This document shows, piece after piece, positions 35,089-41,907 of a DNA stretch of 64,000 nucleotides. Where the stretch lies: NCBI GenBank assembly GCA_035505375.1, contig DATJQV010000012.1, positions 44,600 through 108,599 of the forward strand, in the 5' to 3' direction. A program made the translations under genes and the position numbers. This DNA is from a bacterium. Its GTDB lineage: Bacteria; Hydrothermota; Tepidihabitantia; Tepidihabitantales; Tepidihabitantaceae. Below the pieces are notes generated by a model. It saw only the letters and a program-made list of their open reading frames with translations, ran no database searches and was not told the DNA's origin. How positions within the stretch are numbered: position 1 is the stretch's first letter; each line of letters opens with the position of its first letter.

Positions 35089-35697
35089 ATGCGACGAATC
35101 GTACTGCTTCTTGGTTTCTGCACCTGTCTTGCGGTTGCGGGCAGCAACCCGATGTGGGATAACGTCCGCTCCAGCTACCTTGACCTGAAGACGCTTTCCG
35201 GCTATTTCAAAGAGACCATCTGCTCGGGAAACCAGGGGTCCTGCCTGGAGTTCAACGGCCGATTCGCGATTTCTGTCCCCGACCGATACCGCATTGAGGT
35301 CACCGAAGGTACTCAGCAACTCTTCGTCTCGGACGGCACGACCCTGTGGATATACATCCCCAAATTGAAGCAGGTCATGAAGCGTTCGGGCGGAGGCTTC
35401 GCTCCGGTGCTCGCCTTCCTCCAGCCTGTCCTCGATTCCACTGTCAGCGTCGAAGTCGCCAAGGATAGCACCGGGAAGTACGTCGTGAAGGCCCTCGTCG
35501 AAGATGAGATGTCGGCGATGCAGGACCTCGTGCTTGAACTGAGCGATGACGGTACGCTCATCACCGGCTTCTCCTTCACCGACGGCACGGGCCAGAAGTT
35601 CCACTTCAGCTTCTCCGACCAGCAATGGAACACCGAGCTGGACGCCACGATGTTCAAGTTCACGCCGCCCAAGGGCGTGACCATCGTCAAGGAGTAG
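35089..35697 (+). CDS. lolA: LolA-like periplasmic lipoprotein carrier
   Basis: 202 residues from the ATG at 35089; the earlier in-frame ATG would lie inside the promoter. Signal peptide MRRIVLLLGFCTCLAVAGS, then a LolA/LolB-fold body: YLDLKTLSGYFKETIC, FNGRFAISVPDRYRIEVTEG, LFVSDGTTLWIYIPKLKQVM and a C-terminal FKFTPPKGVTIV. Ferries lipoproteins from the inner to the outer membrane. lolB or lolCDE are not seen here; Lnt, which matures lipoproteins, is at 58.7 kb. Confidence 0.85.
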   Translation: MRRIVLLLGFCTCLAVAGSNPMWDNVRSSYLDLKTLSGYFKETICSGNQGSCLEFNGRFAISVPDRYRIEVTEGTQQLFVSDGTTLWIYIPKLKQVMKRSGGGFAPVLAFLQPVLDSTVSVEVAKDSTGKYVVKALVEDEMSAMQDLVLELSDDGTLITGFSFTDGTGQKFHFSFSDQQWNTELDATMFKFTPPKGVTIVKE

Positions 35698-35781
35698 ACG
35701 GACCGGCGCTGTGGCCGAACAATGCAGAAGTCAGAAACTCGGGCGATTCTGCGTTCTGAATTCTGACTGGTTCGGCTCCTC

Positions 35782-36186
35782 ATGCTGAAGGATTCCGGCC
35801 GGTGCTTCGCCTGCGGGAAAGAAAACCCGCAGGGCCTCAGGCTGAATGTCAGAAAGACAACATCCGGGGTCGAAGTTGACTGCGTACTGCCCGAGCACTT
35901 CGCCGGCTGGCAGGGAATCGCGCACGGCGGCATCGTCGCGACGATTCTCGACGAACTGCTTGCCTGGGCCTGCACCAACACCGGTCGTAATTGCGTGACC
36001 GCCGAGATGACGGTCCGCTACCGCAAGCCGGTCAAGACCGGCAGCCCGCTCAGGGGCTTCGGCCGCGTGACCGGCGAAAAGGGCAGGCTCATCTACGCCG
36101 AAGCGCGCCTCCTTGACGAAGCCGGCGTTCTCGCGGCCGAGGCGACCGGCAAGATGATGCAGGTCTCCGACGCGAGTGTCCAGTGA
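35782..36186 (+). CDS. PaaI-type hotdog thioesterase
   Basis: 134 residues. Hotdog motif GIAHGGIVATILDELLAWA around residues 45-63 and VRYRKPVKTGSPL after it. The N-terminal CFACGKENPQGLRL (CxxC) occurs in a subset of uncharacterised thioesterases. Likely hydrolyses an acyl-CoA. A heptamer-type TTCTGAATTCTG sequence precedes it at about 35740-35768. Substrate unknown. Confidence 0.85.
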   Translation: MLKDSGRCFACGKENPQGLRLNVRKTTSGVEVDCVLPEHFAGWQGIAHGGIVATILDELLAWACTNTGRNCVTAEMTVRYRKPVKTGSPLRGFGRVTGEKGRLIYAEARLLDEAGVLAAEATGKMMQVSDASVQ

Positions 36187-36234
36187 CCAGTTTGCAGTTC
36201 CCAGTGTAGCCGAATCCGCCATGAGCCGGACGCC

Positions 36235-37722
36235 TTGACTGCAATCGACAATCCAAAATCCAAAATCCAAAATCGGCATGCCTGCCTCGTCTTCCTCGGC
36301 TGTCCCAAGAACCAGGTTGACTCCGAGCACGTACTCGGCTCGCTGACCGAGGCCGGATACAGCCTCACAACTGACCCGCACGCTGCCGACCTCATCGTCA
36401 TCACCACCTGCGCCTTTCTCCAATCCGCGGTCCGCGAATCCGAAGCCGCCATCCGGGAGGCGCTCAAGCACAAGCAAGAAAGCCCAGGCAAGAGGATTGT
36501 TGTCGCCGGCTGTATCGTCGAGCGCTACGGCAAGAGCCTGAAGCACAAGTTTCCGGCTGTCGACCTCTGGGTCCCGCTGAGCGACATGAGTCGAATTCCT
36601 CAACTCCTTGCCAATCGCCGATCGCCAATCGCTATTCGCCGACCGCCTTTCGCCTCTCGCCCCGGACGCTCTGCAATCTGCACTCGTCCTCCCGGCTTAT
36701 CCTTCATCCCTCATCCTTCATCCTCTCCTCGCGTCCTCTCAACTCCTTCGCACTTCGCCTATCTCAAAATCGCCGACGGTTGTGACAATCGCTGCTCATA
36801 CTGCATGATTCCCGACATCCGTGGCCCATTCCACTCTCGCCCGATGCGCGACATCGTTGCGGAAGCCCGCGACCTCGCCCGCGCTGGAGTGAAAGAACTG
36901 ATCCTGGTCGCACAGGACACGACCCTCTACGGTACGGACCTCGGCGGAGGGTCTTTGCTTGCGCAACTCCTCGCCGAGCTCGGCAAGCTGGACGGCATCC
37001 GCTGGCTCCGGCTGATGTACACCCATCCCGCGCACCTGACCGAAGATGTGATTGATGAGTTCGCCTCGAACCCAAAGCTCTGCCGCTACATCGACCTGCC
37101 CATCCAGCACGTTGCCGACCACTTGCTGGCGAAGATGAACCGCAGATACACACGGGAAGACGTTGAACTACTGCTCGAATCACTGCGGGCCATTCCGGAC
37201 ATTCACATCAGGACAACAATCATCGTCGGCCTGCCCGGCGAGACCGAAGCGGGCTTCAACGAACTACTTGCCTTTGTACGCGCCGCCCGGTTCGACCGTC
37301 TCTCCTGCTACGCATACTCGCCCGAACCCGGCACGAAGGCCACCCGCCTCTCCGGTCAAGTCTCCCCCGCCGTGAAGAAAGAACGCGTGCGACGCCTCAT
37401 GCTGGCGCAGGCCGCCATCTCCCGCGCCAATCTCAAGCAGCTCGTCGGCCGCAAGCTCACGGTGCTGGTTGACTCACCCGACGCGGAAAATGGGGACTGT
37501 ACCGCGCCGAGTCAGACGCAGGCGCTCGGTGGGACTGTCCCCGATTTTCCGCCAGCAAAGAACTACCACCGACGCCAGGTCGCTGTCGGCCGGACCGAGT
37601 GGGACGCGCCCGAGATCGACGGAGTGGTCAGACTCTCCGGTCGCAAGGTTCGCCCCGGCAGTTTCGTTCAGGCTCTCGTCACCAGTTCCTCCACGCACGA
37701 TCTCACAGCCCGGGTCCTGTAG
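36235..37722 (+). CDS. rimO: Ribosomal protein S12 methylthiotransferase RimO, with inserts
   Basis: 495 residues, against about 430-450 normally. The MTTase domain carries C23 (LGCPKN), C59 (TTCAF) and C93 (AGCIVERY) for one Fe4S4 cluster; radical-SAM C183, C187 and C190 (CDNRCSYC) bind the second; a TRAM-like domain ends the protein. Its target S12 is encoded at 21230-21616. Three foreign stretches are in frame: the TTG start and residues 2-14 (TAIDNPKSKIQNR) come from AATCCAA heptamers; residues 126-171 (linker between domains) from GCCNATC and TCATCCT heptamers; residues about 416-440 from a GGGGACTGT palindrome. All catalytic cysteines remain, so it may still work. Confidence 0.92.
   Translation: MTAIDNPKSKIQNRHACLVFLGCPKNQVDSEHVLGSLTEAGYSLTTDPHAADLIVITTCAFLQSAVRESEAAIREALKHKQESPGKRIVVAGCIVERYGKSLKHKFPAVDLWVPLSDMSRIPQLLANRRSPIAIRRPPFASRPGRSAICTRPPGLSFIPHPSSSPRVLSTPSHFAYLKIADGCDNRCSYCMIPDIRGPFHSRPMRDIVAEARDLARAGVKELILVAQDTTLYGTDLGGGSLLAQLLAELGKLDGIRWLRLMYTHPAHLTEDVIDEFASNPKLCRYIDLPIQHVADHLLAKMNRRYTREDVELLLESLRAIPDIHIRTTIIVGLPGETEAGFNELLAFVRAARFDRLSCYAYSPEPGTKATRLSGQVSPAVKKERVRRLMLAQAAISRANLKQLVGRKLTVLVDSPDAENGDCTAPSQTQALGGTVPDFPPAKNYHRRQVAVGRTEWDAPEIDGVVRLSGRKVRPGSFVQALVTSSSTHDLTARVL
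36250..36274 (+). repeat. Heptamer array at the rimO start
   Basis: AATCCAA repeated three times plus AATC, replacing the usual first codons of rimO. Confidence 0.88.
36610..36740 (+). repeat. Heptamer arrays inserted in the rimO linker
   Basis: GCCAATC, GCCGATC, GCCAATC, GCTATTC, GCCGACC, GCCTTTC, GCCTCTC (36610-36658), then ACGCTCT/GCAATCT/GCACTCG, then TTATCCT, TCATCCC, TCATCCT, TCATCCT, CTCCTCG (36697-36731): three different unit families side by side, all 7 bp. Confidence 0.87.
37483..37552 (+). repeat. REP-like palindrome near the rimO 3' end
   Basis: GCGGAAAATGGGGACTGT at one end and its near-complement ACTGTCCCCGATTTTCCGC at the other, with GCGCCGAG/CTCGG inside. In frame; similar in core (GGGGACTGT) to the pgeF insert. 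Confidence 0.82.
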
Positions 37723-38060
37723 AACCGCATACCGCTGCCCGCTCTCCGCCACTCGACCCCTCGATTTCTCTCCCCAAAGCTCGTTGAAAAGCTCATCGGA
37801 AAGCTCGTCGGAAAGTTCCTTCGGAAGCTCCTCCGAAAGCGCAGTCGAAAGCTGACTTCAAACCTCGTTTCATCGCTTAGCGCATTGCTCGTTCAGAAGC
37901 TCCTCGCAAAGCTCGGTTCAAAGCTCGCTAACAAGCTCGCGCAAGACCTTACTCCAAAGCTTGGTTCAAAACTCGACGCAAAGCGCGTTTCAAAGCTCAG
38001 TCAGAAGCTCGGTTCAAACCCCGTTCCAGACCTCGTCTGAAAGCAGCCCAGGGGGCAGTC
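37723..38060. repeat. 12-bp-period degenerate array 2
   Basis: After rimO, 22 units of exactly 12 bp run from 37777 to 38040, loosely AAGCTCGTCGGA (AAGCTCGTTGAA, AAGCTCATCGGA, AAGCTCCTCCGA, AAGCTCGGTTCA, AAGCGCGTTTCA). No insertion or deletion breaks the phase. No gene is called here. Confidence 0.9.
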
Positions 38061-38268
38061 CCTCCTCCATGGGGTGGGCGGCAGAATTGTGGTCAGGGAC
38101 GGTAGGACCACTACATGTAGACAGAGCTACGCTGCAGCAGAAACCTGTGCTCGCCCTACTCGGCCGACCGGCGGATTATACGACTTTGTATACTGAACAG
38201 CCGGGCCAAAAGACAGCTCAAGTGACCAGATCGTAGACAGTTAGCCAGCAAGCGGCCGAATGTACCCC
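38061..38268. other. Unique spacer between arrays 2 and 3
   Basis: About 200 bp with no recognisable gene. Contains the small inverted repeat GTGGTCAGGGACGGTAGGACCAC (as GTGGTC...GACCAC) near 38089-38111. Confidence 0.5.
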
Positions 38269-38625
38269 TGCGCGGGGCAGAGACTCTGCCCAACTCTTTG
38301 GCAGGCTCTCTGGCAAGCTCTCTACCAGACTCTCTCCCGAGCTCTTTACCAGACTCTCCGGCAAGGACTCTCCCAAGCTCATTGCCCTGTTCTCTGCCCA
38401 AGTCTCTGCCCTGCTCTCCGGCAGAGTCCCTCCCAAGCTCATTGGCAGGTTCTCTCACTCGCTCTTCGCCGGACTCTCGGACAGACTCCCTCCCAAGCTC
38501 ATCGGCAGATTCTCTGCCGGACTCATTGGCAGGTTCTCGGGCAGACTCTCTCCCAAGCTCGTCGGCAGACTCTCTGCCCAAGCCTCTCCTCAGCTCCTTC
38601 GTTCATTCCCTGCCATACTTCCGTG
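38269..38625. repeat. 12-bp-period degenerate array 3 with 60-bp higher-order period
   Basis: About 28 units of exactly 12 bp (38281-38616), loosely RCTCTCTGCCAG. On top of this, TCCCAAGCTC recurs at 38371, 38431, 38491 and 38551, exactly 60 bp (five units) apart. Open frames on both strands would encode Ser/Leu/Pro or Gly/Arg/Glu/Ser tetrapeptide repeats; I regard them as by-products of the period. Confidence 0.9.
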
Positions 38626-38754
38626 TCGGCTTGACTTCGCTTCGCCGGACAATATCCTAGAGCCTCCACGGGAGCTTCACCTCCCGCACTGGTGGCTGAC
38701 CTTGTCGAGCGGTTTGAAAGAGACCGCAAGGTCTTTCTGTCCCCGGACTATCAG

Positions 38755-38830
38755 ATTGGGGCTAGGGACCGGGGACTAGGGACTTGGGACTCGGACCCTA
38801 GTCCCGAACCCCCAGCCCCTAATCCCTCCT
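38755..38830 (+). repeat. Inverted heptamer arrays inside the type IIG fragment
   Basis: CTAGGGA, CCGGGGA, CTAGGGA, CTTGGGA, CTCGGAC in phase, followed by a C-rich arm (CCTAGTCCCGAACCCCCAG) that can pair back with it. Confidence 0.82.
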
Positions 38831-38866
38831 GCTTCCAGCCCGTCATCCACGAAGAGTCAATCAACG

Positions 38867-38890
38867 CCTGCCCTGAGCGAAGTCGAAGGG
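38867..38890 (+). repeat. Palindromic CCTGAGCGAAGTCGAAGGG element
   Basis: A short dispersed palindromic repeat inserted in frame in the nuclease fragment. A variant in the opposite orientation is in the C-terminal fragment (41697-41719). Confidence 0.75.
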
Positions 38891-39001
38891 TCGCGGGCGC
38901 GACCAAGGCCCCGGACTACACCTTCCGCATCGGCGGCCGCCGCGTCTTCTTCGCCGAGGCCAAGAAGCCGGCCGTGAACATCGCCGGAGACGCCCGCACT
39001 C

Positions 39002-39029
39002 TTGACCCGGCGGCGAGAAGGGGTATATT
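39002..39029 (+). promoter_or_regulatory. Promoter of the toxin-antitoxin pair
   Basis: TTGACC (39002-39007), 16-bp spacer, TATATT (39024-39029); a GAGGTG ribosome site follows before the GTG at 39054. Confidence 0.75.
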
Positions 39030-39053
39030 GACCAAGCAAACACGAGGTGAAAC

Positions 39054-39269
39054 GTGAAGATGCTTGATGAAGTAATCGAATCAACGAAGGAGCTGCCTGA
39101 GGAGCTGCAGACAGAGGTCAGGGACTTCGCGCGGTTCCTCCGGGAGAATCGGGCTCCTCGCCCGCGCCGGAAGCTGCGGCAGGATTGGGCCGGAGGACTG
39201 CGCGAGTTTCGCGACAAGTACACATCGCTTGAGCTTCAGAAGAAGTCCATCGAGTGGCGGGGCGACTGA
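39054..39269 (+). CDS. Putative antitoxin of a PIN-type toxin-antitoxin pair
   Basis: 71 residues, mostly helical and charged: LDEVIESTKELPEELQTEVRDFARFLRENR resembles DUF2281/VapB-like small antitoxins, followed by a basic/aromatic tail (LRQDWAGGLREFRDKYTSLELQKKSIEWRGD) that would occupy the toxin active site. GTG start (an ATG follows at 39060). The toxin gene begins 2 nt after its stop. Confidence 0.78.
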   Translation: MKMLDEVIESTKELPEELQTEVRDFARFLRENRAPRPRRKLRQDWAGGLREFRDKYTSLELQKKSIEWRGD

Positions 39270-39271
39270 CT

Positions 39272-39733
39272 GTGTTCCTTGTTGACACGAACGTATGGCT
39301 GGAGCGGCTGCTTGACCAGGAGCGGTCAGAGGAAGTCGGGCGCTTCCTGGACCAGATTCCGCCCGCGCAGTACTGCCTGACTGACTTCGCACTCCACAGC
39401 ATTGGCATCTCTCTCCTTCGTCTCGCGAAGAAAGACCTGCTGCTGAAGTTCGTGCGCGACACAATCAGCGACCAGACGGTAGTGCTTGTGCGTCTCGGTC
39501 CGGAAGACATCGAACGCATAGTGGCGGTAACGGAACGATTCAAGCTCGACTTCGACGACGCTTACCAGTACGTTGCAGCCGAGAAGCACAACATGACTTT
39601 GGTCAGTCTCGACGCCGACTTCGACCGGACCGAACGCGGGCGCAAGACTCCGGCGGAAGTGCTGGAAGAACCGTCCGTCGTCAGCGACAAGCCGCCGACG
39701 AAGCCCGCCCGCCGTCGTAGCCGCAAACCGTGA
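39272..39733 (+). CDS. PIN-domain ribonuclease toxin (VapC-like)
   Basis: 153 residues from the GTG at 39272 (MFLVDTNVWLERLL). PIN acidic residues: D5, the E near residue 12, LDFDDAYQYV near residue 100 and SLDADFDR near residue 117, which together hold Mg for RNA cleavage. An upstream GTG (39254) would overlap the antitoxin by 16 bp; the later start matches the usual PIN N-terminus. The C-terminus is an extended Pro/Arg-rich tail (KPPTKPARRRSRKP). Stops where the next type IIG fragment begins. Confidence 0.87.
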   Translation: MFLVDTNVWLERLLDQERSEEVGRFLDQIPPAQYCLTDFALHSIGISLLRLAKKDLLLKFVRDTISDQTVVLVRLGPEDIERIVAVTERFKLDFDDAYQYVAAEKHNMTLVSLDADFDRTERGRKTPAEVLEEPSVVSDKPPTKPARRRSRKP

Positions 39734-40005
39734 GCGGTTGGTCCTCGCAGGCCTCCGACCTCTCTCCTCACTCCTCGATCCTTTCTTCAGACATCCTCGG
39801 CCAGGTCTACGAGCAGTTCCTAGGTAAGGTCATACGACTCACAGCCGGACATCAGGCAAAGGTAGAGGAAAAGCCTGAGGTCAGGAAAGCCGGCGGCGTC
39901 TACTACGCGCCGCAGCATATCGTCAGTTGCATAATCAAGAACACCATCGACAAACCGCCTGAAGGCAGTACGTCGGCCGACGTCTCCAGGCTCCATGTCC
40001 GTCCT
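39730..40005 (+). pseudogene. Type IIG restriction-modification gene, methyltransferase-domain fragment
   Basis: Contains SDILGQVYEQFLGKVIRLTAGHQAKVEEKPEVRKAGGVYYAPQHIVSCIIKNTI, the conserved start of the N6-adenine methyltransferase domain (motif X and the VYYTP signature, here VYYAP). Homology ends about residue 92, before the SAM motif (DPACGSG), which is missing. In an intact gene about 180-200 residues would separate it from the 38.7 kb fragment; here a toxin-antitoxin pair occupies that place. Confidence 0.88.
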
Positions 40006-40042
40006 GTCCGGCGAGGGCGAAGGGAGTCAGTCTCCGTAGTGC

Positions 40043-40246
40043 ATGGCTAGACTCCACACCACCGAATCCGCAGCCGCCCTCCTCGGCGTGACGCCTGCCA
40101 GAGTGAGGCAGTTGATTCTGGCGGGCACACTGAAGTCGGAGAAGCACGGCCGCGACCACCTCATTCGTGAAGCTGACCTCAGGGCCTATACAGCGAACAG
40201 AAGGAAGCCGGGGCGCCCGACAAGAAAACACTTGCGCGTGCGTTAG
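40043..40246 (+). CDS. Small helix-turn-helix DNA-binding protein (excisionase/MerR-like)
   Basis: 67 residues: [48 protein letters not shown] is a typical winged helix-turn-helix of the excisionase family, followed by a basic tail ([15 protein letters not shown]). 20 bp before the methyltransferase start and overlapping that gene's promoter region, so it may regulate the R-M system or have served in recombination. Confidence 0.85.
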   Translation: MARLHTTESAAALLGVTPARVRQLILAGTLKSEKHGRDHLIREADLRAYTANRRKPGRPTRKHLRVR

Positions 40247-40259
40247 AATTATGTATACT
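40232..40259 (+). promoter_or_regulatory. Promoter of the type II methyltransferase
   Basis: TTGCGC (40232-40237), 16-bp spacer, TATACT (40254-40259), 6 nt before the GTG at 40266: predicted leaderless. An upstream ATG (40251) lies inside this promoter. Confidence 0.7.
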
Positions 40260-40265
40260 GGTCGC

Positions 40266-41174
40266 GTGAAAGTACGCCGTAAGTCGCCAACTGGTAGGGC
40301 GACGACCGACCTTGTGTTCTCCGCCTACGCCGGTGACAATGCAGAAGTCTTCCCACAGGTCTTGCGTCTGCACGTGCCTCGCGGGTCGAAGGTGGCCGAC
40401 GTCACTTACGGCAAGGGCGTGTTCTGGAGAGACATCCCTCCCGATGAGTACGAACTCCTGCCATCAGACCTCAAAACCGGTGTCGATTGCCGCAGACTAC
40501 CTTATGCCAAAGGAACGATTGACTGCGTTGTTCTGGACCCGCCATACATGGAGGGGCTATACAGAAGCGATGAGTCATTTGCCGGTAACGGAACGCACTC
40601 GTCATTCCGCGACCACTACTCGAATGGAGACCGCCCGGCGGACCTGAACAACAAGTGGCATGACGCCGTACTTGAGCTCTATGTACGGGCTGCCGCAGAG
40701 GCGAAGCGAGTCCTGAAGCCAAGCGGGGCGTTGATCGTCAAGTGCCAAGACGAAGTCAGTGCCGGGGTGCAACGCATGACGCATGTTGAGATCATCATGA
40801 ACCTCATGCGACTTGGCTATTACGCCAAGGACATCTTCGTGATGGTCAGGCGGAACAGACCTGGCGTGACGCGCGTGGTGAAGCAGCTACACGCCAGGAA
40901 GAACCACTCCTATTTCCTTGTGTTCCGACTTGGGGCGCCGAAGTCGAAGCTCAACTCGGTCAGAATCATGAACGACCTGACAGACGTTCGAGAAGGGGAA
41001 TTGGACTTTCGACATACGGAGGCTCCAACGGCAGAGTCACAGGCATTAGCGTTGCGAGAAGCTGACGACGAACCGCGGGGGGATACTTCTGATAGTTGCT
41101 TCGTGGCAGATCGGAGTTCAACGCGAAGGCGAACCGCCACTTCTCCTCGAAGGCGAAGAGGTTCACGGCGATGA
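40266..41174 (+). CDS. Type II DNA methyltransferase
   Basis: 302 residues. Catalytic motif IV is DPPY at residues 91-94 ([12 protein letters not shown]), so an N6-adenine or N4-cytosine amino-methyltransferase; a weak SAM motif ([12 protein letters not shown]) precedes it at about residue 45, and later motifs include [17 protein letters not shown]. It should protect host DNA from the endonuclease encoded on the opposite strand. The last about 70 residues lie in the 209-bp overlap with that gene and are low in family character. Recognition sequence unknown. Confidence 0.85.
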   Translation: MKVRRKSPTGRATTDLVFSAYAGDNAEVFPQVLRLHVPRGSKVADVTYGKGVFWRDIPPDEYELLPSDLKTGVDCRRLPYAKGTIDCVVLDPPYMEGLYRSDESFAGNGTHSSFRDHYSNGDRPADLNNKWHDAVLELYVRAAAEAKRVLKPSGALIVKCQDEVSAGVQRMTHVEIIMNLMRLGYYAKDIFVMVRRNRPGVTRVVKQLHARKNHSYFLVFRLGAPKSKLNSVRIMNDLTDVREGELDFRHTEAPTAESQALALREADDEPRGDTSDSCFVADRSSTRRRTATSPRRRRGSRR

Positions 41175-41568
41175 TATCGAACTCTCCCACACGGAGGCAA
41201 GTGGTCTCCACGCTACGACCACGACGCAGCTTGATGGTCCGCCGGTCGCTTGCATCACATTGATATCTGCCTTCGTATCCGGTCTCGGTCTTCTTGACGC
41301 TGTTCGTCTGCAAAGACTTGCACTCGATCCGGAACTCGTGCCCTTTGTACGTCACGGTCAGGTCGCCTTTCCGGCTTCTATCGTGGTCGTCGGCCTTGTG
41401 GACGTTCGTGAACACGGGATCTGAGAAGTGCATCTTTCGCAGCTTGTACTCCGCGACATACCCGAGCATGAGGCCCCGCATGCTGGGATTCTGACGGACG
41501 ATGTCCGTGAGTTCCTGCTCGGTCAGATCCCACCGTTTGAGAATGCTCTCGCGCTGCTCAGGTGACAT
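40966..41568 (-). CDS. Type II restriction endonuclease, PD-(D/E)XK-like
   Basis: 200 residues from the ATG at 41568, which has AGGAG 8 nt upstream (an upstream start at 41616 lies within its own promoter). D69 and E82-x-K84 ([17 protein letters not shown]) fit a PD-(D/E)XK active site. N-terminal helical region ([20 protein letters not shown]). No named family recognised; the call rests on the active-site motif and on pairing with the convergent methyltransferase. Confidence 0.78.
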   Translation of the reverse strand: MSPEQRESILKRWDLTEQELTDIVRQNPSMRGLMLGYVAEYKLRKMHFSDPVFTNVHKADDHDRSRKGDLTVTYKGHEFRIECKSLQTNSVKKTETGYEGRYQCDASDRRTIKLRRGRSVETTCLRVGEFDIIAVNLFAFEEKWRFAFALNSDLPRSNYQKYPPAVRRQLLATLMPVTLPLEPPYVESPIPLLERLSGRS

Positions 41569-41615
41569 ACCATAGACTCCTGTTTTCTGCTTCTTTCGGC
41601 ATTGAGAAGTAAGCA

Positions 41616-41644
41616 AGCATACGGCGGCCCCGGCGAACGGTCAA
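41616..41644 (-). promoter_or_regulatory. Promoter of the restriction endonuclease gene
   Basis: Minus-strand TTGACC (41639-41644), 17-bp spacer, TATGCT (41616-41621); about 48 bp to the ATG, with a ribosome site between. It lies exactly at the junction with the type IIG C-terminal fragment. Confidence 0.75.
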
Positions 41645-41901
41645 TGCCTGCGGCGCGGCATGACAAGATGATCGAACTGGTGGACCGGATGCTCGACCCT
41701 TCGGCAGGCTCAGGGCGGGCTCTGTGCAAGCAGTTGCCCAAAGCCAAGACCCCGCACGGGCAGGAATCCCTCAAGCGCCAGATTGATACAACCGACAAAG
41801 CCGTCGACGCGCTGGTGTACGAGCTGTATGGACTGACTGATAGAGACGTCGGCGTAGTGGAGAGTGCTTCGTGCAGAACTGCCCGTGAGCATGCGGGTTG
41901 A
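41643..41901 (+). pseudogene. Type IIG restriction-modification gene, C-terminal fragment
   Basis: RHDKMIELVDRML ... KQLPKAKTPHGQESLKRQIDTTDKAVDALVYELYGLTDRDVGVVE is the standard C-terminal end of Eco57I-like type IIG enzymes (specificity-domain tail). DPSAGSGRA in the middle comes from a CCCTTCGGCAGGCTCAGGG palindromic element (41697-41719). All of the gene between the 40.0 kb fragment and this point is replaced by the type II R-M module. Confidence 0.87.
41697..41719 (+). repeat. Palindromic CCCTTCGGCAGGCTCAGGG element
   Basis: In-frame insert in the C-terminal type IIG fragment; related by inversion to the element at 38867-38890. Confidence 0.72.
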
Positions 41902-41907
41902 GAGAGT

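Larger units (their letters stand above)
38692..39000 (+). pseudogene. Type IIG restriction-modification gene, N-terminal nuclease fragment
   Basis: Starts LVERFERDRKVFLSPDYQ and later has VIHEESI, GATKAPDYTFRIGG and VFFAEAKKPAVNI, the PD-(D/E)XK nuclease region (D...EAK) of Eco57I-like enzymes. The stretch normally between FLSPDYQ and VIHE is replaced by G-rich heptamers and their C-rich complement (38755-38830); NACPERSRR comes from a CCTGAGCGAAGTCGAAGGG element (38867-38890). Homology stops near 38995, just before the promoter of the toxin-antitoxin pair. Non-functional as it stands. Confidence 0.85.

Noticed and set aside
37777..38616. CRISPR array
   Set aside because: Units are 12 bp, contiguous, without spacers; no cas genes in the window.
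38156..38660. Long open frames on both strands across array 3 (Gly/Arg/Glu/Ser or Ser/Leu/Pro repeats)
   Set aside because: A 12-bp period keeps frames open automatically; no ribosome site, no conserved start and no family.
38692..41901. Three separate intact small genes from the type IIG pieces
   Set aside because: Each piece matches only part of one large enzyme, lacks essential motifs and contains inserted repeats.
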